Source of the DNA: Deinococcus sp. JMULE3
Lineage (GTDB): Bacteria; Deinococcota; Deinococci; Deinococcales; Deinococcaceae
Length of the DNA stretch: 56,000 bases
Direction: 5' to 3'
Assembly (NCBI RefSeq): GCF_013337115.1
Contig: NZ_SGWE01000001.1
Location: 1-56,000 of the forward strand
Shown: positions 9,583-21,533 of the stretch, piece after piece
Position numbering within the stretch: position 1 is the first letter of the stretch
Layout of the letters: each line of letters opens with the position of its first letter
The notes under the pieces: generated by a model
What the model saw: the letters and a program-made list of their open reading frames with translations, nothing else
Database searches by the model: none
Told to the model about the DNA's origin: nothing
Position numbers and translations under genes: made by a program

Positions 9583-9616
9583 ATGTCTGGTGGGTTCAAC
9601 GGGAGGGAAAGCGGTG

Positions 9617-11022
9617 ATGGTGGAACTGAAGATCAACGGAACGGTGCGGCAGTTGACCAGCGCGGCGCACACGACGCTGCTGGGCGCGCTGCGCGCCGAG
9701 GGGCTGACGGGCTGCAAGGAAGGCTGCGCCGAGGGTGAGTGCGGGGCGTGCGCGGTGCTCGTGGCCCGCGCGGACGGTGCGGGCGTGCGCTGGGAGAGCG
9801 TGAACGCCTGTCTGGCGCTGCTGCCTGCGCTGGACGGCGCGGAGGTCGTGACGAGCGAGGGGCTGGGCACGCCCGGCGCGCTGCATCCCGCGCAGGAGGA
9901 ACTGGCGGTGCGGGGCGGGTCACAGTGCGGGTACTGCACGCCGGGCTTCGTGGTGAGCCTCGCGGCGGAGTACCTGCGGCCCGAGCGCACGCCGGGTGAG
10001 CACGGCGAGGCGAACGGCTTCGACGTGCACTCGCTGAGCGGGAACCTGTGCCGCTGCACCGGGTACCGCCCGATCGTGGACGCGGCCCGCGCCCTGGGCA
10101 CGCCGGGAGAGGGTGACCCGCTGGCGGCGCGGCGGTCACAGCCCGCTCCCCGTCCGCGGGCCACGCGGCTGGACGCCCCGGACGGGACCTTCCACCGCCC
10201 GGCCACGCTGGCCGAGGCGCTGGACCTGCTCGCGGCGCACCCGGACGCGCGCGTGCTGGCGGGCGGGACGGACTGGGGCGTGGACGTGAACCTGCGCCGC
10301 GCCCGCGCGGCCGTCACCGTCGCCGTGGACGCCCTGCCGGACCTCCGCGCCTTCGAGACCGCTGGGGACGTGATCCGCCTGGGTGCGGCCCTGACCCTCA
10401 GTGACCTGGAACGCCGCCTGGGGAACCGCGTGCCGCTGTTGCAGGCGTGGTTTCCGCAGTTCGCGTCGCGCCTGATCCGCAACTCCGCCACGCTGGGCGG
10501 GAACCTGGGGACCGCCTCGCCCATCGGGGACAGCCCGCCGGTGCTGCTGGCGCTGGACGCGGACCTGGAACTCGTCGGGCCGGGCGGCGTGCGCGTCGTG
10601 CCGCTGCGCGACTACTTCACCGGGTACCGCCAGACGGTACGCACGCCGGGCGAACTGATCCAGGCGGTGCGGATTCCCACGCCGCTGGCGCCCGTGACGG
10701 CGTTCCACAAGATCGCCAAGCGCCGCTTCGACGACATCTCCAGCGTGGCGGTCGGCTACGCGCTGCGCGTGGAGGGTGGCGTGGTCACGCAGGCCCGTAT
10801 CGGGCTGGGCGGGGTGGCCGCCACGCCCCTGCGGGCGTACGAGGCCGAGGCCGCGCTGGAGGGACAGCCCTGGACGGCGGACACCGCCCGCCGCGCCGCC
10901 CGCATCCTGGGCGGCACCGGCACACCGCTGAGTGACCACCGCGCCAGCGCCGGGTACCGCGCGGCGATGCTGGAGCAGAGCCTGCTGAAAGTTCACTGGG
11001 AGACCCGGGCGGAGGTGACGGC

Positions 11023-11026
<4 letters not shown>
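9617..11026 (+). CDS. xdhA: Xanthine dehydrogenase small subunit (2Fe-2S and FAD)
   Basis: Electron-transfer subunit of xanthine dehydrogenase, 469 residues. The N-terminal ferredoxin domain binds [2Fe-2S] through Cys37, 42, 45 and 65 (GCAEGECGAC). The second cluster domain shows [18 protein letters not shown] and NLCRCTGYRPIVDAA. An FAD-binding domain follows from about residue 180, with VLAGGTDW, the flavin loop SATLGGNLGTASPIGD and the FHKIAKRRFDDIS segment. This fused order matches bacterial XdhA. I place the start at ATG 9617; GTG 9614 directly before it is also possible, and GGGAGG ten bases upstream serves either. The 3' end overlaps xdhB (GTGA). It acts in the cytoplasm, oxidising hypoxanthine and xanthine to urate with NAD. 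Confidence 0.93.
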
Positions 11027-13388
<2,362 letters not shown>

Positions 13389-13392
<4 letters not shown>

Positions 13393-13607
13393 CCGAAGCT
13401 GCCCTGCTCATCACGGCCCCCCTGCCCGCCAGCGCCCTGAGCGCCGCCGACCTCCAGTTCCTGCACGCCGACCTGCCCGTGGACGGCCCGCGCTTCCTGG
13501 AAGACGAGCAGTGGGACGCGGACGCGCTGGCGCTGCTGGAATGGGACGCCGAACTGCCCCTGAGCCCGCAGGACCTGCTGCCGCTGGAATGGACCCGCAC
13601 GCCCTGA
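13389..13607 (+). CDS. Uncharacterised 72-residue acidic protein in the xdh operon
   Basis: I do not recognise this family. The frame starts at ATG 13389, overlapping the xdhB stop by four bases, and runs 19 bases into xdhC, so it fills the gap between two enzyme genes exactly. The product is rich in Leu, Ala, Asp and Glu with very few basic residues: an N-terminal hydrophobic stretch (ALLITAPLPASALSAADLQFL), then two acidic LEW repeats (ALLEWDAELPL and LLPLEWTRTP). It has no membrane segment, cysteines or metal motif. A role in XDH assembly or as a partner of XdhC is only inference from position. The ATGA coupling and tight packing argue that it is translated. Confidence 0.65.
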
Positions 13608-14466
13608 GTCCGGGTGCGGGCGGCCCGGCGTGGCTGACGGCCCTCACGCGGCTCTCCGCGCGCGGGGAGGCGGCCGTGCTCGTGACCGTCAGCGCCGCGC
13701 GCGGGCATACGCCCCGCGAGGCGGGCGCGCGGATGGTCGTCAGCCTCGGCGGCACCTGGGGCAGTGTGGGCGGCGGGAACCTGGAGGCGACCGCCACGGA
13801 ACGCGCCCGCGCCCTGATCCGCGCGCAGGCCCAGGCGCCCGAGACCCTGACGCTGCGCCTGACTGACCGCGCCGCGAACGAGCACGGGCGGCAGTGCTGC
13901 GGCGGCGAGGTCACGCTGCACCTCGATCCCGTCCTGCACGCGCGGGCGCAGGTGGCGGTGTTCGGCGCCGGGCACGTGGGCCTGGAACTCGCGCGGCTGC
14001 TCGCGCGGCACCCGGTGGGGCTGCACCTGATCGACTCGCGCGCCGCGCAGCTCACCCCCGAGCGCCTGCTGCCCCTGCAGGACGCCGAGGCGCACGTCAC
14101 CGCGCACCATGCGCCCATCCCGGAACTCGTGCTGGAGGACCTCCCGCCCGGCACGCACGTCCTGATCCTCACGCACGACCACGCCGAGGACGCCGCGATC
14201 CTCGACGCCGCGCTGCGCCGCCCCGGCCCCGGCTTCCTGGGCCTGATCGGGTCGAGCGCCAAGTGGACCCGCTTCCAGGCGCAACTGCGCGACCTGGGCC
14301 ACACCCCCGAGGCCCTGGCGCGCGTGACCTCCCCGATCGGCCTGCCCGAACTGAACGCCGGCCCCCACCGCAAGCACCCGGCGGTGATCGCCCTGAGCGT
14401 CGCTGCACAGCTCCTCCCTTATCTCATCCAGACGCCGGACCTGACCCCGGCCCCCGAAAGGACCCC

Positions 14467-14470
<4 letters not shown>
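13589..14470 (+). CDS. xdhC: Xanthine dehydrogenase accessory protein XdhC
   Basis: XdhC binds molybdenum cofactor, promotes its sulphuration and inserts it into XdhB; cytoplasmic. The 293-residue protein has the two expected parts. The N-terminal XdhC/CoxI domain has LVTVSAARGHTPREAGARM and the conserved GGNLEA and GRQCCGGEV motifs. The C-terminal Rossmann-like domain has VFGAGHVG, LTHDHAEDAAIL and GLIGSSAKW. The cysteine pair in QCCGG is typical of the family. The ATG at 13589 was chosen because it places the first family segment about 20 residues in; it overlaps the small upstream ORF by 19 bases. The stop overlaps guaD by four bases. Confidence 0.92.
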
Positions 14471-15758
<1,288 letters not shown>

Positions 15759-15759
<1 letters not shown>

Positions 15760-15907
15760 TACGGGATTCAAGTGATTCCAGATCATTCGGAGTCGCCCGG
15801 TGGCCCCCTCACCCTTCCGTCGCTTCGCTCCTCCCTCCCTCTCCCACAGGGGGAGAGGGGACAACGGAAGGCAATCACGTTGGAAGCAAGTCAATTTCAT
15901 CCCGTAT
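15759..15907. repeat. MITE-like repeat with ATACGGGAT ends
   Basis: A 149-base noncoding element bounded by inverted ATACGGGAT ends (15759-15767 and 15899-15907). Inside, CCCTCTCCC and GGGAGAGGG form a 9-bp hairpin around 15838-15860. It differs in sequence from the 8126/19796 pair but shares the ATACGG end and a similar size. It abuts the guaD stop and precedes the strong terminator. Confidence 0.65.
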
Positions 15908-15920
15908 GACCCGCAGCGAC

Positions 15921-15953
15921 CGGCGGCCCGGAGGGAACGCCCCCGGGCCGCCG
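15921..15953. terminator. Strong hairpin terminator between guaD and the GH42 gene
   Basis: A perfect 11-bp stem (CGGCGGCCCGG, 15921-15931, with 15943-15953), which can extend by a GGG/CCC pairing in the loop, lies between convergent genes. No T-run follows. Confidence 0.7.
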
Positions 15954-15976
15954 TGACGTGAGCCTTGCCCTGCGGT

Positions 15977-18022
15977 TCAGGCAGGCGTGCCCGCTGCGGG
16001 AAGGACCGTGAGGTCACGCAGCTCGAACCCGGCCGTGACGCGCAGCAGCGCGGCGTCCAGGGGCCGCAGCGTGAGGGTGCCGCGCGCCTCTGCGCTCACG
16101 GCGTCGGTCGCGTGCGCGACCTGCACGGTCACGTCCTGCGCCCCGAAGTGGATCAGGTGCAGCAGACGCCCGTCCGCGGTGTCGCTGAGGGTCACGTCCA
16201 GCCCGTCCGGCAGGTCGGCGGTCGCCACACCAGCGCCGTACAGGGCGCCGCGCAGCAGGTCCGTCAGGGCCGCCGCGTCGGGCCGGGTGGAGAGGTAGTA
16301 CGCGTGGCCCTGCCCGAAGGCGTGGCGGGTCACGGCGGGCTGCCCGGCGATGAAGTCCGCCTCGTAGGTGGCGAGGACCTCGGCGCCGTCGGCGTGCAGC
16401 ACCTCGGTCCACTCGGTGACCGGGGTGACGCGGCCGTCGGCCCAGCGGACCTCACGCGTTTCAGCGGTCTGGAGGGGTGCCCATTCCTCCACCCAGGCGC
16501 CCAGCACGTCCTGCAGCAGCCCAGGGTACCCGCCGGGCACGACGTGATCGTCGCCGTCCACGACGCCGCTGTACGGCCCCATGACCAGCGTCCCGCCGCC
16601 CTGCACGAACGCGCGGATGCCCTGCGCCGCGACCGGCGTCAGGAGGTACTGCTGCGGGAGGGTCACGGCGCGGTAGCCGCTCAGGTCGGCTTCCGGGTGC
16701 ACGAAGTCCACGTTCACGCCCAGGGACCGCAGCGCCGCGTACCACGCGCCCACCACGGGCAGCAGCGGCGTCACGGCGGGCTGGCTGGCCTGCGACAGCG
16801 CCCACCAGGAGTGCCAGTCGAACATCACCGCCACGTCGGCCTTCACGCGCGCGCCGCGCAGGACGTCCAGTCCTTTCAGCTCCTGCCCGAGGTCACGCGC
16901 CTCGCGCCACACCCGCGAGCGTTCGGGCGGGACGTGGCCGACCAGGGCGCTGTGGTACTTCTCGGCGCCTGCCACGGACTGCCGCCACTGGAAGAACTGG
17001 ATGCCGTCCGCGCCGCGCGCCAGGGCCTGCAGGCTCAGGGCGCGCATCAGGCCCGGTCGTTTGGGCGCGTTGCGGTCGCGCCAGTTCACGGCGCTCGTCG
17101 CCTGCTCCATCAGCAGCCAGCGCTGCCCGCCGCGCAGCGAGCGCGTCAGGTCGAACACCATGCCCGCCTCCAGGTGCGGGGCGGCGCCCGCCGGGTCGGG
17201 GTAGACGTCCACGGCGGCGACGTCCTCCTCCTGCGCCCAGCGGAAGTAGTCCAGGCCCGGCAGGAAGCCCAGGAAGTTCGTGGTCACGGGAATGTCCGGG
17301 GTCAGGGCGCGCAGCACCTCGACCTCCGCGCGGTGCAACTCCAGGATGTTGTCGCTGGAGAAGCGCCGCCAGTCGAGGCCCTGGCTGGGGTTCGGGAAGC
17401 TGGGCGCGCGGCGGGGCGGCTGCACCTCGGCCCAGTCGCCGTAGCGCTGCGACCAGAAGGCGGTGCCCCAGGCGCGGTTGAGCTCATCCAGCGAGCCGTA
17501 GCGGGCGCGGAGCCAGAACCGGAATCGCTCGGCACACTGAGCGCAGTAGCACTGGTCGATGTGGCAGCCGTACTCGTTGTTCACGTGCCACAGCCGCAGC
17601 GCCGGGTGCGTGCCGTAGCGCTCGGCGACCGCGCGGGCCAGCCGGACGCTCAGCGCGCGGTAGTGCGGGTCGCTCGGGCAGTACAGCTGCCGCGCGCCGA
17701 CCTCCAGCCGCACGCCGTCCACGGTGACCGGGCGCGAGTCCGGGTACGCCAGGGACAGCCACGGTGGGGGAGAGGCGGTCGCCGTGGCGAGGTTCACCCG
17801 CACGCCCCCCTCGTGCAGCAGGTCCATGATCTCGTCCAGCCAGCCGAACTCGAACTCCCCCTCGCGCGGTTCGAGCTGCGCCCAGGAGAAGATGCCCAGC
17901 GACACGAGGTTCACCCCGGCCTCCCCCATCAGGCGGACGTCGTCACGCCAGACCTCGCGCGGCCACTGCTCGGGGTTGTAATCGGCGCCGTACGCGAGCG
18001 CGCCCAGATCGAAGTGGGGCAT
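15977..18022 (-). CDS. GH42 beta-galactosidase
   Basis: Glycoside hydrolase family 42 enzyme, 681 residues, cutting beta-galactosides. The N-terminal barrel begins YGADYNPEQWPREVW. The acid/base is E150 in VNNEYG and the nucleophile E306 in LLMEQATSAVNW. A zinc-site cysteine cluster (Cys153, 158, 160, 163) follows the acid/base, as in the thermophile/Deinococcus GH42 group. A trimerisation Rossmann-like domain (from about 400) and a beta domain complete it. No signal peptide, so it acts in the cytoplasm on imported oligosaccharide. It starts one base after the stop of the upstream permease, in an operon with the binding protein and two permeases. Arabinogalactan or lactose fragments are possible substrates. 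Confidence 0.92.
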   Translation of the reverse strand: MPHFDLGALAYGADYNPEQWPREVWRDDVRLMGEAGVNLVSLGIFSWAQLEPREGEFEFGWLDEIMDLLHEGGVRVNLATATASPPPWLSLAYPDSRPVTVDGVRLEVGARQLYCPSDPHYRALSVRLARAVAERYGTHPALRLWHVNNEYGCHIDQCYCAQCAERFRFWLRARYGSLDELNRAWGTAFWSQRYGDWAEVQPPRRAPSFPNPSQGLDWRRFSSDNILELHRAEVEVLRALTPDIPVTTNFLGFLPGLDYFRWAQEEDVAAVDVYPDPAGAAPHLEAGMVFDLTRSLRGGQRWLLMEQATSAVNWRDRNAPKRPGLMRALSLQALARGADGIQFFQWRQSVAGAEKYHSALVGHVPPERSRVWREARDLGQELKGLDVLRGARVKADVAVMFDWHSWWALSQASQPAVTPLLPVVGAWYAALRSLGVNVDFVHPEADLSGYRAVTLPQQYLLTPVAAQGIRAFVQGGGTLVMGPYSGVVDGDDHVVPGGYPGLLQDVLGAWVEEWAPLQTAETREVRWADGRVTPVTEWTEVLHADGAEVLATYEADFIAGQPAVTRHAFGQGHAYYLSTRPDAAALTDLLRGALYGAGVATADLPDGLDVTLSDTADGRLLHLIHFGAQDVTVQVAHATDAVSAEARGTLTLRPLDAALLRVTAGFELRDLTVLPAAGTPA

Positions 18023-18023
18023 C

Positions 18024-18896
18024 TCAGTCCTTGACCGCGCCGCCCGCGATGCCCGCCACGAAGTGCCGCTGCAACGCGAGGAAGACCATCAGGAACGGCA
18101 CGGTGGCGATCGCGGTCCCGACCATGATCCCGCCCCACGACACGCGCGTCAGGCCCACCAGAGTGCCCAGCGCGACCGGCATGGTGTAACTGTCCTTCTG
18201 CGTCAGCACGATCAGCGGCCACAGGTAGTCGTTCCAGCTCGCCAGGAACAGCAGGATCGCCAGCGCGGCCAGTGCGGGCCGCACGACCGGCAGGGCGATC
18301 TGCCAGAAGATGCGCGGTTCGCTCGCGCCGTCGATGCGCGCAGCGGCCAGCAGGTCGTCCGGGACCGTCTGGAACGCCTGACGCATGTAGAAGATCCCGA
18401 TGGTGTTCGCCAGGGTCGGCAGGATCACCGCCCAGTAGGTGTTGCTCATCTTCAGGTCACGGGCGACCAGGATGAACTGCGGGATGATCGTCACGAACGT
18501 CGGGATGGTCAGCGTCGCCAGGATCAACCCGAACAGGAGGTTGCGGCCCGGGAAGGTGTACTTCGCGAACGCGAAGCCCGCCAGACTGGTCAGCAGCATG
18601 CTCAGCAGCGTGTACGCCACCGAGATCACGGTGCTGTTCCCCAGCGCCCGCAGGAAGTTCGTGTCGGCCTGCAGCCCGTCGAAGTTCTCCTTGAACGCCC
18701 CGCCGAACCACAGGGGCGGGTTGGGGCTGAAGATCGCGGTTTCCGGGTGGGTGGAGAACACCAGCATGATCCACAGCGGCGCGAGGAACAGCAGCGCCAG
18801 CGGAATCAGCGCGAGGTGCAGCCACGCGGCGCTCACGCGGTCACGGGCGGCCTTGCCGCGCATGGGACGCGCGGCGGCGGGTTTGACGGCGGTCAT
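18024..18896 (-). CDS. Sugar ABC transporter permease (MalG-type)
   Basis: Second inner-membrane permease, 290 residues, six hydrophobic segments. The cytoplasmic EAA loop that contacts the ATPase is ...LLAAARIDGASEPRIFWQIALPVVRPAL, near residues 195-222. The N-terminus (about 25 residues) is basic and followed by the first helix, then a periplasmic domain, typical of MalG/CUT1. The start ATG (18896) overlaps the stop of the other permease by four bases. No ATPase gene lies in the locus, so a shared MsmX/UgpC-type ATPase from elsewhere must be used; that is inference. Confidence 0.92.
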   Translation of the reverse strand: MTAVKPAAARPMRGKAARDRVSAAWLHLALIPLALLFLAPLWIMLVFSTHPETAIFSPNPPLWFGGAFKENFDGLQADTNFLRALGNSTVISVAYTLLSMLLTSLAGFAFAKYTFPGRNLLFGLILATLTIPTFVTIIPQFILVARDLKMSNTYWAVILPTLANTIGIFYMRQAFQTVPDDLLAAARIDGASEPRIFWQIALPVVRPALAALAILLFLASWNDYLWPLIVLTQKDSYTMPVALGTLVGLTRVSWGGIMVGTAIATVPFLMVFLALQRHFVAGIAGGAVKD

Positions 18897-19786
18897 GAGT
18901 CCCTCCCGAACAGGCGCAGCTGCGCGAAGCTGAACACGGCGGCCAGCGCGGCCACGGCGTACGCGATGGCGCTGGCGTACCCGAAGTTGAACGACCGGAA
19001 GCCCTGCTGGTACAGGTACGTGCCCAGCGTCATGGTGGCGTTGCCGGGGCCGCTGTTGGTGATCAGCGCGGGTTCGGTGAACAGTTGCAGCGTGCCGATC
19101 ACGCTGAGCACCACGCAGAACAGCAGCGTGGGCCGCAGCAGCGGCAGGGTCATCTTCCAGAACTGCTGCCAGGGGGTCGCGCCGTCGATGGCGGCCGCCT
19201 CGTACACGTCCTCGGGAATGCCCTGCAGGCCCGCGAGCAGGATGATCGCGTTGTACCCGGTCCAGCGCCACGTCATCGCCAGGATGATCACGGCCATGGC
19301 CGGTCCCGGCTGGTTCAGCCAGTCCACCTCGGGCAGCCCGACGCCGGCCAGGGCGCGGTTCACGATGCCGAACTCGCCGTTGAACAGCAGGCGGAACACC
19401 GCCGAGTACGCCACGGTCCCCACGACCAGCGGCGCGAAGAACGCGAAGCGGAACAGCCCACGCGCGCGCAGCAGGCGACTGTTCAGCGCGACGGCCAGCA
19501 TGGTCGCCAGGGACAGCATCAGCGGCACCTGGATCACCAGGATGATCACGGTGTTCTTCAGGGCGGTGCGGAAGAACTCGTCGGTCAGCAGGCGCTGCCA
19601 GTTGCTCAGGCCGTACCCGGCCGCCGCGCCCAGGCGGGAATCCTTGAAGCTCATCAGGAAGGAACTCACGATCGGCCACGCCCAGAACGTCGCGAAGATC
19701 AGCAGGTACGGCAGGATGAACAGGTACGGGGCCAGCGGTACGCGGGCTCGGCGTCTGGGTGGTGCAGGGGGGGGCACGGTCGTCAT
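18893..19786 (-). CDS. Sugar ABC transporter permease (MalF-type)
   Basis: First permease of the CUT1 importer, 297 residues, six hydrophobic segments starting at PYLFILPYLLIFATFWAWPI. The EAA loop is EDVYEAAAIDGATPWQQFWKMTLPLL, near residues 190-216. It pairs with the MalG-type permease downstream. The ATG at 19786 was chosen: GAGG lies about five bases upstream, and longer forms would extend into the repeat element at 19796-19929. Part of that GAGGAC ribosome binding site directly follows the element's end. A 12-bp hairpin lies between this gene and the binding-protein gene, so permease expression probably depends on read-through or on a separate start. Confidence 0.92.
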   Translation of the reverse strand: MTTVPPPAPPRRRARVPLAPYLFILPYLLIFATFWAWPIVSSFLMSFKDSRLGAAAGYGLSNWQRLLTDEFFRTALKNTVIILVIQVPLMLSLATMLAVALNSRLLRARGLFRFAFFAPLVVGTVAYSAVFRLLFNGEFGIVNRALAGVGLPEVDWLNQPGPAMAVIILAMTWRWTGYNAIILLAGLQGIPEDVYEAAAIDGATPWQQFWKMTLPLLRPTLLFCVVLSVIGTLQLFTEPALITNSGPGNATMTLGTYLYQQGFRSFNFGYASAIAYAVAALAAVFSFAQLRLFGRDS

Positions 19787-19795
19787 GTGGTCCTC

Positions 19796-19929
19796 ATATG
19801 GACTCCGATCGATTGGCTGACATAGCCGTTCAATCCGAGCAGAGCGAGAAGGAGAGAAACGGGTTCCGGACGTGGAGTGGACGGATCGGTGGTGTTCCGA
19901 TCTGTCAACGAAACAAACGGAATCCGGAT
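19796..19929 (-). repeat. MITE-like dispersed repeat, copy B
   Basis: A 134-base diverged copy of the element at 8126-8261, in opposite orientation. On the minus strand it reads from ATCCGGATTCCG to CGGAGTCCATAT. It keeps CGGATTCCGTTTGTTTCG and CTCCACGTCCGGAACCCGTTTC. The internal hairpin is degenerate here. It sits inside the sugar-uptake operon between the binding protein and the permeases, ten bases before the permease start. Confidence 0.8.
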
Positions 19930-20006
19930 CACTGAACAGGTGATGGGCCGGAACCCGCGCCATGAATGGCTGCGCGCGTCCGGCCCTGGAAGCTGCAAGT
20001 TGAGTG

Positions 20007-20041
20007 GTGCGGGCGGCGCGTTACCGGGCCGCCGCCCGCAC
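20007..20041 (-). terminator. Intra-operon hairpin after the sugar-binding protein gene
   Basis: A perfect 12-bp stem (GTGCGGGCGGCG with CGCCGCCCGCAC; 20007-20018 and 20030-20041) begins six bases after the binding-protein stop. It would leave more binding protein than permease, a common arrangement. No T-run. Confidence 0.65.
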
Positions 20042-20046
20042 GGGGC

Positions 20047-21315
20047 TTACTTCGCGACCGGCAGGCCGGTGGCGGCGCTGATCTTCTTCGCGGCGTCGTT
20101 CAGGGCTTCCTGGGCGGTCTTGTACTTGCCCTTGATGTAGTCGGCCTGCACGACGATCATGACCTGACGGGCGTCCTGGAAGTACTGGGTGCCGCGCGCG
20201 GCGGGCACGTCGCCCAGCGTGTCGAGGATGGTCTTCCAGACGGCCTGGTTGCCCCAGTACGGCTGCTTCTGGCTGACGTAGGCGTCCTTGCTGGCGGTCA
20301 GGAGGCTGGGGACCAGACCCTGGCTCTTGAGCATGGTGACCTGACCGTTGGTGGTGGCCAGGGCGTTTTCCATGAAGGCGTACGCGGCGGCCTGGTTCTT
20401 GCTGCTGCTGGGGATGGCCAGGGCCGAGCCGCCCAGGTTGCTGGCGCGCACGCCGCCGGGCTTGCTGGCGGGCATGGGGTACACGCCCCACTTGCCCTTC
20501 TGGTCCGCGGCGTTCGTGCGGATGGTGCCCTCGTACCACGCGCCGAACATGGCGCTCGCGAGGCGGTTGGCCTTGAAGGCCGTGATCTGGCCGCCCCAGT
20601 CGCTGGTCATGACGACGTCGTTGGCGAACAGCTTCTTGACGGTGTCCAGCGCCTGCACGCAGCCGCTCTTGGCGATGGTGATCTGCGTGGCGTTGTTGTC
20701 GAAGTAGAAGCAGCCGTTCTGGTTGGCGAGCATGCGGAACCACTCGTCGTCCTGGCCGTTGCCGATGGCGCCCATCTTGACCTTGCCGCCGAACTTGGCG
20801 TTGACCTTCTTGCCCGCGGCGATGAAGTCATCCCAGGTCTTGATGCTGTTGGCGTTCACGCCCGCCTGCTGGTACAGGTCGCGGCGGTAGAAGATCACGA
20901 CGGGGCCGGAATCCCAGGGCATCGCGTAGCGTTTGTTGCCGACCATCAGTTCGGTCCACTTGAAGGCGGGGAAGCTCTTGGCGTACTTGTTCGCGCCCAG
21001 GGTGTTCAGGTCGGTGAAGCAGTCGGGGAAGCGCGCCCAGAACACTTCGGCCTCGTTGTTCTCGATGGAGTACACGTCGGGCATGTCGGCGCCGCCCGCC
21101 GCGCAGCCGGCCAGACCGCGGTCGTAGACGTTCTGGTTGCCCAGGTCCACGACGTTGACCTTCACGTTGGGGTACTTCTTGTTGAAGCTGGGGATGGTGC
21201 TTTCCAGCGCCTTGGCGGCGGCGTCCCAGGACCAGACGGTCACGGTGCCCGAGAGGCTCTGGGCGGAGGTGGTGCCCGCGAGGGCGAGGGCGGTCAGCAG
21301 TGCGAGTTTCTTCAT
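20047..21315 (-). CDS. Sugar ABC transporter substrate-binding protein
   Basis: Periplasmic binding protein of the CUT1 family, 422 residues. A Sec signal peptide (MKKLALLTALALAGTTSA, cut before Gln19) has no lipobox cysteine, so the mature protein is soluble or held otherwise. The mature part begins with a typical sugar-binding strand (GTVTVWSWDAAAKALESTIPSF) and shows the MPWDSGPVVIFYRRDLY and AYAFMENALATTNGQVTML motifs of extracellular sugar-binding proteins. The ATG at 21315 has AGGAG seven bases upstream. Two GTAACCGGTTTC operators lie upstream, between this gene and the divergent LacI-type regulator. The ligand is probably a galactoside oligosaccharide, from the GH42 neighbour. Confidence 0.93.
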   Translation of the reverse strand: MKKLALLTALALAGTTSAQSLSGTVTVWSWDAAAKALESTIPSFNKKYPNVKVNVVDLGNQNVYDRGLAGCAAGGADMPDVYSIENNEAEVFWARFPDCFTDLNTLGANKYAKSFPAFKWTELMVGNKRYAMPWDSGPVVIFYRRDLYQQAGVNANSIKTWDDFIAAGKKVNAKFGGKVKMGAIGNGQDDEWFRMLANQNGCFYFDNNATQITIAKSGCVQALDTVKKLFANDVVMTSDWGGQITAFKANRLASAMFGAWYEGTIRTNAADQKGKWGVYPMPASKPGGVRASNLGGSALAIPSSSKNQAAAYAFMENALATTNGQVTMLKSQGLVPSLLTASKDAYVSQKQPYWGNQAVWKTILDTLGDVPAARGTQYFQDARQVMIVVQADYIKGKYKTAQEALNDAAKKISAATGLPVAK

Positions 21316-21378
21316 GGCGTCTCCTGTGTGGGACGGGGAGTGAGGAACCGTGGGGTTCACGCGAAGGCCGAAAGGGCA

Positions 21379-21390
21379 GTAACCGGTTTC
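21379..21390. promoter_or_regulatory. LacI-family operator O1
   Basis: GTAACCGGTTTC is a near-palindrome with a central CG, the form of LacI/GalR operators (perfect form GAAACCGGTTTC). It lies 64 bases upstream of the binding-protein start. An identical copy is at 21506. Confidence 0.7.
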
Positions 21391-21472
21391 TGAATGATGG
21401 TGGTGGACAGCGTGCAGGTCGTGAAGAAATTGATCAGGTGCGTCGGTCTGCACCGGTGTCCGTCAGGACGGG

Positions 21473-21502
21473 TTTACTTGAGGTACATCCGGAGCATACA
21501 TT
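21473..21502 (+). promoter_or_regulatory. Candidate promoter of the LacI-type regulator gene
   Basis: TTTACT (21473-21478), an 18-base spacer and TACATT (21497-21502) would start transcription near 21509, inside operator O2. This predicts autoregulation. Confidence 0.45.
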
Positions 21503-21505
21503 TGG

Positions 21506-21517
21506 GTAACCGGTTTC
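21506..21517. promoter_or_regulatory. LacI-family operator O2
   Basis: A second identical GTAACCGGTTTC, 127 bases from O1. It lies just before the AAGGGGGG ribosome binding site of the regulator and overlaps its predicted transcription start. Two sites at this distance would allow a repression loop. Confidence 0.7.
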
Positions 21518-21533
21518 GCAAGGGGGGAACACC

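Noticed and set aside
9469..9613. Purine riboswitch before xdhA
   Set aside because: The conserved core of purine riboswitches (TATA in P1, GATTA-like junction) is not present. Only a generic structured leader is claimed.
9583..9738. Coding frame from ATG 9583 after a GGAGG
   Set aside because: It runs in another frame into xdhA, has antisense-like composition, and the GGAGG is part of a hairpin stem.
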